From Flavobacteriales bacterium UBA1494 (lineage in GTDB: Bacteria; Bacteroidota; Bacteroidia; Flavobacteriales_E; Vicingaceae), in NCBI GenBank assembly GCA_905182175.1, contig CAJJAT010000028.1, forward strand, positions 22,482 to 86,481: a stretch of 64,000 nt of DNA, read 5' to 3'. Shown one piece after another: positions 1 to 7,475 of the stretch. A model generated the notes under the pieces. The model was not told the DNA's origin. It saw nothing but the letters and a program-made list of their open reading frames with translations, and made no database searches. Made by a program: the position numbers and the translations under genes. Every line of letters starts with the position of its first letter. Positions within the stretch are counted from its first letter, which is position 1.

Positions 1-1126
1 CTGGCTCGTACAATTTAATATAATCGAGAGATACATCACAAAAGGAACATTTTGCCCAATAGCAACCGTGGGCCATTGTAAGCTTGTTCCACCTCCCGTC
101 CGTCCAAAGGGAATGCATTGGGTTTGCAATTTCAATTACAGAAATGTACTGCTCTAGTAATAAATCAGAATAATCTGGAGTGCCGACTTGAGCTTGGTTA
201 TAATCTGGGAGAAGCGAATCATTTTTATAGGTTACCTCACCATTTTGAAGCAAGAACGTTCTTTTAAAACGACTGGGTTTATCAGACCTTATGCTTTCGT
301 GCAGCAGCTCTATCGGCAGCTCTCCGTCATCTAGTGTGATGAAATCGAAGTAATCAAAAACTCTCTTTTCTTTTAAACTGCGCAACTCGGTATTCGGAAA
401 TCCGCCACCCATAGCAGTTTTAATGGTTGGGTAGTTCTTTTTAATCCACTGGGCACATCGAAAGGCGGAATATAAATTTCCAGGAAAGGGAACAGAGAAG
501 CAAACCAATTTTGGCTGTATGGTTGAAATTTGCTTTGCCAGTATGTTAAGTGTGATGAGATCAATGTACGTGGGGTCAGCTGTTAAAGATTGATGAATTG
601 CTTCGAAAGAATTTGCACTCCTTCCAAGTTTTTCAGCATAGCGCGAGAATCCGAAATTCTCATCAACACAATCAACAATAAAATCTGAAATATCCTCTAA
701 ATATAAAGTAGCTAAATGTTTTGCCTGATCTTGAATTCCCATGTTACCAAAAGCCCATTCTAAATCCTCCAAAGTTTTAAAGCGAGAAGCTTGTGGTAGA
801 AAGTTTAAACTGTTTATTTGACGAGCCAGGGTTTGATTCTTGCCTTGAAGAAATGCCACGACAGGTTCAATACTTTTGGTGTATTCTGCTTTAAGATGAA
901 ATATTCGCTGAGCGTTTGCGGTGGTAATCGTTTCATTTTCCTCGGCAAATTGAAACAATTGGGTTAATCCTTCGAAACTAAAAATGCTAAGAATTACTTC
1001 CATTCCTAAATCCATTTGAAAGGAAGAGATACTTTTGGTATTTAAGAATCCCTTTAAATAGGCCGTAGCGGGATAAGGCGTATTTAATTGAGTGAAGGGT
1101 GGGGTTAGAATTAAAATATCTTTCAA
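1..1126 (-). CDS. B12-binding domain / radical SAM protein, 3' end cut by window edge
   Basis: This is an open frame of at least 375 codons running off the left edge. The only possible start near its upstream limit is TTG at 1126, because TAG lies four codons upstream and the first ATG is about 35 codons in. The N-terminus (KDILILTPPFTQLNTPYPAT) has the beta-strand and loop look of the cobalamin-binding Rossmann domain that precedes many radical SAM domains. A [4Fe-4S]/SAM cysteine motif follows at residues 355-363 (CYWAKCSFC), after an unusually long N-terminal part of about 350 residues. The motif spacing is C-x4-C-x2-C rather than the common C-x3-C-x2-C. The radical SAM core beyond the cysteines is outside the window. 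Family placement is good; the substrate is unknown. Confidence 0.8.
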   Translation of the reverse strand, partial: MKDILILTPPFTQLNTPYPATAYLKGFLNTKSISSFQMDLGMEVILSIFSFEGLTQLFQFAEENETITTANAQRIFHLKAEYTKSIEPVVAFLQGKNQTLARQINSLNFLPQASRFKTLEDLEWAFGNMGIQDQAKHLATLYLEDISDFIVDCVDENFGFSRYAEKLGRSANSFEAIHQSLTADPTYIDLITLNILAKQISTIQPKLVCFSVPFPGNLYSAFRCAQWIKKNYPTIKTAMGGGFPNTELRSLKEKRVFDYFDFITLDDGELPIELLHESIRSDKPSRFKRTFLLQNGEVTYKNDSLLPDYNQAQVGTPDYSDLLLEQYISVIEIANPMHSLWTDGRWNKLTMAHGCYWAKCSFCDVSLDYIKLYEP

Positions 1127-1252
1127 AAGAGCCTAGTAATTAATTCAAAAATACGGATTGATTCTCCTTATACATGCGTTCATCTTAATGTTTCATTGGA
1201 TTAACGAGTTTCGAAGTTTGTTGTTTTTGTCAGAAAACCCTATCCTTACTAA

Positions 1253-1897
1253 ATGGGAAAGGGAAGTAGGCTTGTAAATCACGTGATTGTCGCGGTAAGT
1301 ATCTTTATTTGTTCAGTTGGCTGGGCTCAAGAGCCTGAAAATAAAACTGGAAAGAATACTGTATTTGAGCAAGATATGGTAACTGGTATAGTCGGAGATA
1401 CGGTATTGAGAACTCATACTTTAACTATTGTTGATACCCTTGCAATTGGAAACAACATAACAGACACCGCGACAACGTTTATCGTGTTAAGACATGCAGA
1501 AAAACAAAGCACAGGGACCAACCCTACCTTAAGTGCGGCAGGAAAAATCAGAGCAAATAAGTTAAGAGATTTACTCGTAAATGTAAGTTTAGATGCGATA
1601 TATTCAACGGATTATAATAGGACAAAACAAACTGTCCAGCCTACCGCCGCAGCAAAAATGTTAGCCGTTTCACTGTACAATCCTTCGAGTTTAAATCCAC
1701 TTGTAGACCTTGTCTTGAATACGTTTCACGATGGGACAATTTTAGTTGTAGGTCATTCAAATACTACGCCTAGTTTCCTAAATGTGCTAACTGGAACCAA
1801 GTTCTATTCAAATATTCTGGAAAGCGAATATGACAACTTGTATATCGTTACCGTATTCCAAAAGGGAAGAGTAGAAGTAGTTCATTTTAGATATTAA
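1253..1897 (+). CDS. Secreted histidine phosphatase (phosphoglycerate-mutase-like)
   Basis: A 214-aa protein of the histidine phosphatase superfamily. Residues 1-25 form a signal peptide (hydrophobic run VIVAVSIFICSVGWAQ), so it probably acts in the periplasm. The catalytic RHAEK motif is at 80-84, a basic residue in YNRTKQT follows near 123, and the second catalytic histidine sits in VVGHSNT near 168. This is the expected order for the SixA/PGAM fold. About 50 residues of unassigned sequence lie between the signal peptide and the domain. It stands alone between the divergent radical SAM gene and a stretch without genes. The substrate (phosphoester) cannot be inferred. Confidence 0.85.
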   Translation: MGKGSRLVNHVIVAVSIFICSVGWAQEPENKTGKNTVFEQDMVTGIVGDTVLRTHTLTIVDTLAIGNNITDTATTFIVLRHAEKQSTGTNPTLSAAGKIRANKLRDLLVNVSLDAIYSTDYNRTKQTVQPTAAAKMLAVSLYNPSSLNPLVDLVLNTFHDGTILVVGHSNTTPSFLNVLTGTKFYSNILESEYDNLYIVTVFQKGRVEVVHFRY

Positions 1898-2393
1898 TTT
1901 GCGAATAAAGCAAGTATTGAAGAACATCTGCTGTACCATTTTTACAATCACGGCTTTTCATTTAACATCTTTTTGAGAAACCTGATTTTCAACTGTGCTG
2001 ATTGAAGGAACATTATTCGGACTGCCAATTTCTTCAATGCTGCATGAACTCATTTCAGCGAATCCATAATTCATTATAGGTTGTGCTATTTCTGGTAGAT
2101 AATCTTTATTCTTAAACTATTCTGTAAAGAAAATAGCCAAATGTTGTATAAAACGGTGTTGTATAATGTCGCACACAACCGCATACGCCAACTAGCTTAT
2201 TCTACCCCTTAACTAAAAATCTGAAATGTCCTGTCAGAAGGAGTTTCTCAATTTTGTTTGTAACAACCTTTTCCTCGTATTTAAACCTAAAAATTTGATG
2301 CATTCATTGTGAGAATAATTAGTGAAGTTAAACGTGCACGTTTATAGAGGGATTTTCAAAGTAAAATATGAGAAGTTTTGAATGGCTCAAAAA
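1898..2393. other. Intergenic stretch of about 500 bases
   Basis: No intact gene is visible. On the minus strand at 1958-2116 there is a 52-codon open frame without a start codon, bounded upstream by TAG and ending in TGA, with ordinary protein-like composition (for example PEIAQPIMNYGF). I read it as a possible C-terminal remnant of an unidentified gene. The rest, 2117-2393, shows nothing recognisable. Confidence 0.4.
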
Positions 2394-2954
2394 TCATCTC
2401 AATTTGATTTCAATTTTACTGTTTTTGTAATTCGCCAAAAGATCCAATTCCATATAAACGGTTAGCTCCCATTCCTCTTGTTTGCTTTCATTTATTGAGT
2501 GTTCTGTTTCTCTATCGTATTGTTTCTGATAGCGAGTTAACTCATTCATTTTCTTTTCGTAGAGTTTAGTTATTTCAGTTATCAATTTCTGACCACTGGA
2601 TTTGAATTGGGACTCTAAAATTTCCTTTCTCAGCTTTCTAGCGTATACTTCAGAAATATGGAAATGCAACCGTTCATGTTTTAGTAAAACTTCACTCTCG
2701 GTGGTTTTAGTCCACGAAGAGTGGGGTTCAAAACTGTTTTTAATACTTAAGCTTAAAATTTCTCCATTTGAGCTAGCTTTGAATGAAATTTTTGTAGCGG
2801 TTAATGCTTTAAAAGAAGAAGATCTGTTGGGTTTACCTTTGTAATCTTGCCAAGTGAGTTCCTGTTTTTCGTCGTACTCAATTGGTTCTTTCCCTTTTGA
2901 AGTAGAAAAAGCTGTGAGGATACAAATGAAGATTAAAATAGCAAACTGTTTCAT
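2394..2954 (-). CDS. DUF922 family putative secreted zinc protease
   Basis: A 186-aa protein with an N-terminal signal sequence (residues 1-17) and the LTWQDYKGKP motif near 33-42 that opens DUF922 proteins. A zinc-protease-like HERLH motif lies at 93-97 (LLKHERLHFHI), followed by a long helical part with YDRETEHS near 145. In DUF922 the HExxH histidines are thought to bind metal; activity is predicted, not established. Its start overlaps the stop of the upstream FAD oxidoreductase by 4 nt, so the two are probably translated from one mRNA. Confidence 0.75.
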   Translation of the reverse strand: MKQFAILIFICILTAFSTSKGKEPIEYDEKQELTWQDYKGKPNRSSSFKALTATKISFKASSNGEILSLSIKNSFEPHSSWTKTTESEVLLKHERLHFHISEVYARKLRKEILESQFKSSGQKLITEITKLYEKKMNELTRYQKQYDRETEHSINESKQEEWELTVYMELDLLANYKNSKIEIKLR

Positions 2955-4090
2955 GAAGTTGTCTCTACAATTAACTCAGACAACTCTTTACCAACAATTG
3001 TTCCAATAGCCACACCCATGCCTCCTAAACGAACGCCACAATACACATTGTCCTCTAGTTGTTTTACAATTGGTGCCTTACCTTTTCCAACTCCCATCGT
3101 CCCTGCCCATTGATGCTCAATCGTAAATGCTGAATTTGGTAAAATGTGAGTTTCTAACAAAGAGCTTAGGTGATTTGTTATTTGATCAGAGGTGTTGAGT
3201 TCATCCGTTTCTTCAGTTTTAAAGTTCAAATTTCGCCCTCCACCAAACAGAATGCGATCACCAATATTTCTAAAATAATAATATCCTTTATCGAAATGGA
3301 AGGTGCCTTTAGGCTGAAGATTTGAAATAGGAGAAGTGACAATTACCTGCGCTCTAGCCGGGGTAACATCTTCGTTTGGTAGGAATTGTTTGGCTAAACC
3401 GTTTACACAAATCGCTAATTTTTTGAATCTTATTTTACCATAGTTCGTTGCCACCTCGATTTCTAAAACTTCAGTTACTTGAACTGAATTTAAAATTTCT
3501 ACTCCAACCGACTTTGCTAAGCTTGTCAGCGATTTCATCATCTTTCCTGTATCAATTTGCCCCTCGGCTGCATTTGATATGGATTGCTGAAAACCGCTCA
3601 TTCCGCTTTTCGAAATTAGCTGAGGTGCAGTTTGAAAAACTCGTGGAATGGAAGTGATATTTTCTAACGAGCGATTTAAATAGTCTAGTTTTTCTAAGGA
3701 CTGAGAATACAATTGCTTTTCATTTGCTTGAAACAACTCATGAGAGCCAAGCTTTTTAAAATCGATGCCCTCATCATTAAGTAGTTGTCTTAAATATAGT
3801 AGTCCTTTCCATCGTTTTTCAACCGTTCTGAAAACCTCAATTTCTGAGCTATTTTCTATATCATCTAACAATTCCGAAGAACTGCCTATACAGGCAAACC
3901 CTGCATTTTTTGTACTCGCTCCTGAGGGTAAATAACCTCTTTCAAGTACCAATACTTTTTTGCGAGGTTGCTTTTTTTTTAAATGAATGGCCGTTGATAA
4001 GCCAACAATTCCCGAACCGATGATTAAATAATCGACGTTGTAAAGAAACGTTTCTTTTTCCCAAAAGGAAAGCTGTTCAAAAGGTAGCAT
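2951..4090 (-). CDS. FAD-dependent oxidoreductase, DAO (glycine/D-amino-acid oxidase-like) family
   Basis: A 379-aa flavoprotein with the dinucleotide-binding motif GSGIVG at residues 25-30 and the usual continuation to an acidic residue (VLVLERG) near 50. STKNAGFACIG near 59-69 is the flavin-contacting segment of the DAO family. The C-terminal TMGVGKGKAPIV and GVRLGGMGVAIG resemble the second FAD-contact region. It has no signal peptide and is cytoplasmic. It probably oxidises an amine or amino acid; the substrate is undetermined. It overlaps the downstream DUF922 gene by 4 nt. Confidence 0.82.
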   Translation of the reverse strand: MLPFEQLSFWEKETFLYNVDYLIIGSGIVGLSTAIHLKKKQPRKKVLVLERGYLPSGASTKNAGFACIGSSSELLDDIENSSEIEVFRTVEKRWKGLLYLRQLLNDEGIDFKKLGSHELFQANEKQLYSQSLEKLDYLNRSLENITSIPRVFQTAPQLISKSGMSGFQQSISNAAEGQIDTGKMMKSLTSLAKSVGVEILNSVQVTEVLEIEVATNYGKIRFKKLAICVNGLAKQFLPNEDVTPARAQVIVTSPISNLQPKGTFHFDKGYYYFRNIGDRILFGGGRNLNFKTEETDELNTSDQITNHLSSLLETHILPNSAFTIEHQWAGTMGVGKGKAPIVKQLEDNVYCGVRLGGMGVAIGTIVGKELSELIVETTS

Positions 4091-4112
4091 GCTATAAAGA
4101 TACCAAAATCAA

Positions 4113-4541
4113 CTATTTTTTATAGTAAATGTTGATTTTTAATTTTTGTGTTGCAGTATTTAGAGTCGTAATCCACTTGGTATAATCATTTTCATTCGAG
4201 TTCACGAAAGCACTTTTTAACCTGTTAAATTTATTTCGTGAGAAGTAATACTCGAGATCTTCTGCGTTGAGCTTTAGGGTGGATAGAGCGTCTCTAGTTC
4301 TCGAAGCGCATTCGCAAATAGCATTTTCAATTTTAGGTATGTCAATGCTTGTTCGAAGTTCAATGTTATCAATATTGAACCTCTTGCGGTCTTGATGATT
4401 AAAAACTTATTTACCAACACTTTAAACCCTATCGTGAAAAGTACGCTGAGAAGCACAATTCCACCGATGATGTATAAAAATTGTTTCTTTTGACTAAATG
4501 TGACTTATGGGGTAGTTATTGTTGGAAATAGGCTTACTCAT
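4113..4541 (-). pseudogene. Small single-pass membrane protein broken by two frameshifts
   Basis: Reading the minus strand from ATG at 4541 gives MSKPISNNNYPISHI and then a stop. One base over, the frame continues with a transmembrane segment (FLYIIGGIVLLSVLFTIGF). After a T5 run the frame must shift again (adding one T gives KFFNHQDRKRFNIDNIELR) and then stays open to TAG at 4113. The three pieces join into about 143 residues: a cytoplasmic tail, one membrane helix and a charged extracytoplasmic domain. Both breaks lie at T runs, so true decay and sequencing error are both possible. I do not recognise the family. Confidence 0.6.
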
Positions 4542-4674
4542 TCTGATTCGAAACTTTTTGCTCCTTCGAAGAAATGTTCAGAGACTGAGGTTGAAAGGAT
4601 ATTATTTTGGAGTTTTAAGCAAATAGATTTTCTTTTTTAGTTTTTAACTCATCGGAAGGGTTTAAGGCTTTGAA

Positions 4675-5610
4675 TTAGTGAGAAATTATCAGTTTATGAG
4701 TGCTACTTGAGTTGTTTGTAATAATATTTATTAAATAGATACCAGGATCTATCCCCTTAATGTCAAATTTATTAATACTCCGGCTTTCAGCGTTGTAATT
4801 TTTTATTAGACTTCCATTCATCGAATAGAGTTGAATATTTGTTGTTTTCTTTGGGAGATTAATAATACTAAAGAAGTTTGAACTTGGGTTTGGATAGATC
4901 TTTATTTTACTTGAGATAATTTCTTTTTCATTTATAGAGGTAAGTGTTTGATGTAAAATAAAATGATAGTATGCTATTTGACTATTGTGTGAAAATGACA
5001 TTTTTAAAGTGTCTCTGCCACAAAGATTCAAACCGTTTATCGTATCATGTATAACTACCGTACCGAAAAAATTAGTGTCAGTAAATAAGATTGTACCAGA
5101 AGAGCCACTACCTGTATTTTGGCTGTTTCGTCTAACTCTTAATTGACTCGGTAATCCGGGAAAAGGGACGCGCAACATAATTAAATAAGAAGTATGTTCA
5201 TTGACGATATATGAACTTACGTAATCAGCCCAAGGATTGCCTGGTTGAAAACCATCAAATCGAGTCCAAGTATTGCCATAGTCTGTTGTTTTATCGATGT
5301 AAACAAATGCGCCGGCCAAACTATATGCTAGAAAACCAACCGAATCATTAATGAAAATTAATTCTTCAGCAGTTGGGTCATCAAAAGACATACTGAATCC
5401 AAATCTATTATGTACTTGAATTCCGTTTCGAAATATGGTAAATTGACTACCCGATGAACTACCACCACCTCCATAGTGAGAATTGACGAAAGTATAGTAA
5501 AAGTTAACAGAGTTGCCACAAACAGTAGTGTCGAAACCAAGAAATGTGGTTTGACAATTCGCTACTATCGCAATAAAAAAACTAATACATAACATTGCAG
5601 TTTTGGACAT
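4675..5610 (-). CDS. Secreted protein with T9SS C-terminal sorting domain
   Basis: A 311-aa protein beginning with a signal peptide (MSKTAMLCISFFIAIVANCQ). The body, residues 20-220, is rich in G, S, T, N and aromatic residues and resembles a beta-structured domain. Phrases such as STDYGNTW-like DKTTDYGNTWTRFDG suggest a BNR/photosystem-stability-like repeat, but this is weak. From about 233 onwards comes a type A T9SS sorting domain (IYPNPSSNFFSI, then a GSLIKNY region and PGIYLINI). It is probably exported through the outer membrane by T9SS and anchored or released at the surface. Function unknown. Confidence 0.75.
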   Translation of the reverse strand: MSKTAMLCISFFIAIVANCQTTFLGFDTTVCGNSVNFYYTFVNSHYGGGGSSSGSQFTIFRNGIQVHNRFGFSMSFDDPTAEELIFINDSVGFLAYSLAGAFVYIDKTTDYGNTWTRFDGFQPGNPWADYVSSYIVNEHTSYLIMLRVPFPGLPSQLRVRRNSQNTGSGSSGTILFTDTNFFGTVVIHDTINGLNLCGRDTLKMSFSHNSQIAYYHFILHQTLTSINEKEIISSKIKIYPNPSSNFFSIINLPKKTTNIQLYSMNGSLIKNYNAESRSINKFDIKGIDPGIYLINIITNNSSSTHKLIISH

Positions 5611-5643
5611 CTCTCAAATGTAATTAATTCTATTAATATTATA

Positions 5644-7350
5644 TTACTTGGATTTTATAGGTTTCTCCTTACCAATCACCTGAATCAAAACCGCAAAACC
5701 AATTACCAAACCAGGCGCAATTAAGTTGTACCACAAATAGGCAAGGTTTATGTATTCGTATTTGTTGAGGGTGTACAAGACAATAATAATGGCTTGAGAA
5801 ATTAACGCTGCAATAAAAACCGCATTCCCTTTTACTTTTTTGAAAAAGAACGCAACCAAAAATACTCCTAAAATTGTACCGTAAAATAAGGATCCCAATA
5901 TGTTAACAGCTTCAATTAAATTGTCGAACAAGTCTGCCATTACCGCAAAAATAATCGCCAATATTCCAAACATGAACGTGAATAATTTTGAGCGAAGCAG
6001 GTAATGTTTCTCATCGCCGTCTTGCTTGATGTTGCGTTTGTAAATATCTATGGTGGTGGTGCTTGCCAAAGCATTTAATTCTGCTGAGGTGGAAGACATG
6101 GCGGCAGAAAAAATAACTGCCAACAATAATCCAATCAATCCTATAGGCAGAAAATTGGTAACAAAAGTGATGAATATATAATCATCGTCCTCTGTTGAAG
6201 CATTGGGGTCGGCTTTTAAAATCAAGGCTTTACTGTCTTTCATTAAAGCCTGTTCTTCTACATGATACGCCTGAATAGCACTTTTTAACTCTTGGTCTTC
6301 TGGATTCTCGTTGAATTCTAAAATCAAATCCTTCTTTGCATCAAAAACAATTTGCTGCTTTTCTTCTAAGGCCTCATATTGAATGGCATATTCCGACTGC
6401 TTTACCATTTCCACATTCTCAGCATTAAAGTGGAGTGGAGGCATTACAAACTGATAAAACAAAAACAATAATATCCCAACAAAAAGAATGAAAAATTGCA
6501 TCGGTATTTTTAGCAAACCGTTAAACATTAGTCCTAACCGGCTCTCTCTGATTGAACTGCCTGAAAGATAACGCTGCACTTGCGATTGATCGGTTCCGAA
6601 ATAACTCAATTGCAAGAAGAAACCACCTAAGATACCTGACCAAATGTTGTAACGACTACCCGGATCAAAGTTCCAATCAATTACTTCCATCTTATCCATT
6701 ACCCCAGCTACTTGTATTCCTTCCGAAAAGGACATGGTATCGGTTAAATAGGAGATCAGGAAGCCTGCTGCTATGAACATGCCTAAGAAGATAACTCCCA
6801 TTTGCTGTTTGTGCGTTTGACTCACGGCCTTTGTACCTCCGGAAACAGTATAAATAATAACCAACCCACCAATGAAGAAGATGGTGTAATTCAATTCAAT
6901 TGAAAGTATTTGAGATAGAATTATGGCAGGGGCATAAATTGTAATGCCTGCGGCTAACCCTCTTTGTAATAAGAATAAAGAAGCAGTCAACAACCTTGTT
7001 TTATTGTCAAATCGAGATTCTAGAAATTCGTAGGCGGTATAGACTTTTAGCTTATAATAAAGCGGAATGAAAACAGTGGAGATAACAATCATCGCCAAAG
7101 GCAGACCAAAGTAGAATTGCACAAAGCCCATTCCTTCCATATAGGCCTGGCCCGGAGTAGAAAGAAAGGTAATAGCCGATGCTTGGGTTGCCATTACAGA
7201 CAGACCAATCGTCCACCAATTAGATTCTTTACCGCCTAGCAAATAACCTTCAATGTTTTTTGTTCCTCGCGTTTTCCATACACCATAAGCCACAATGGTG
7301 AACAAGGTGCCGAGCATTACGGTCCAATCAATCCAACTTAATCCGTTCAT
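5644..7350 (-). CDS. Na+/solute symporter (SSS family)
   Basis: A multi-pass sodium:solute symporter. WWTIGLSVMATQASAITFLS near residues 45-65 matches the Na+-site region of SSS proteins, and FGTDQSQVQRYLS near 245 is a family hallmark. I start it at ATG 7350 (MNGLSWIDW), 8 codons inside the longest frame, because that ATG overlaps the stop of the upstream 42-aa gene as ATGA. A strongly charged insertion of about 75 residues, probably coiled-coil, lies between membrane helices around residues 315-390. Upstream lies an exported PIG-L deacetylase, so a sugar, amino sugar or deacetylation product is a plausible substrate, but this is inference. Confidence 0.88.
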   Translation of the reverse strand: MNGLSWIDWTVMLGTLFTIVAYGVWKTRGTKNIEGYLLGGKESNWWTIGLSVMATQASAITFLSTPGQAYMEGMGFVQFYFGLPLAMIVISTVFIPLYYKLKVYTAYEFLESRFDNKTRLLTASLFLLQRGLAAGITIYAPAIILSQILSIELNYTIFFIGGLVIIYTVSGGTKAVSQTHKQQMGVIFLGMFIAAGFLISYLTDTMSFSEGIQVAGVMDKMEVIDWNFDPGSRYNIWSGILGGFFLQLSYFGTDQSQVQRYLSGSSIRESRLGLMFNGLLKIPMQFFILFVGILLFLFYQFVMPPLHFNAENVEMVKQSEYAIQYEALEEKQQIVFDAKKDLILEFNENPEDQELKSAIQAYHVEEQALMKDSKALILKADPNASTEDDDYIFITFVTNFLPIGLIGLLLAVIFSAAMSSTSAELNALASTTTIDIYKRNIKQDGDEKHYLLRSKLFTFMFGILAIIFAVMADLFDNLIEAVNILGSLFYGTILGVFLVAFFFKKVKGNAVFIAALISQAIIIVLYTLNKYEYINLAYLWYNLIAPGLVIGFAVLIQVIGKEKPIKSK

Positions 7351-7475
7351 GCTGCGTAAGTATTTGTCATCCAAACAAAAATCAAAATTAGAACGATTTC
7401 AAATACTAAAATGAAGGTGTACAAACCTTTCCACTCCTTGAAAAAGGGAGGCTTCTCTTCGAGTTTATCTTCCAT
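7347..7475 (-). CDS. 42-aa single-pass membrane protein between PIG-L and symporter
   Basis: ATG at 7475 opens 42 codons, MEDKLEEKPPFFKEWKGLYT and then a hydrophobic helix (FILVFEIVLILIFVWM), ending NTYAA. It has an acidic/basic cytoplasmic N-tail and one membrane span. Its start overlaps the 3' end of the PIG-L gene by 11 nt and its stop overlaps the symporter ATG as ATGA. This double coupling argues for a real gene, probably an accessory subunit or stabiliser of the symporter. It is much shorter than the two-helix DUF4212 small subunit known for other SSS transporters. The frame, composition and spacing are seen; the function is inferred. Confidence 0.7.
   Translation of the reverse strand: MEDKLEEKPPFFKEWKGLYTFILVFEIVLILIFVWMTNTYAA

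Noticed and set aside
373..564. 63-codon minus-strand frame
   Set aside because: It lies inside the radical SAM gene in another frame; the radical SAM frame has clear family motifs.
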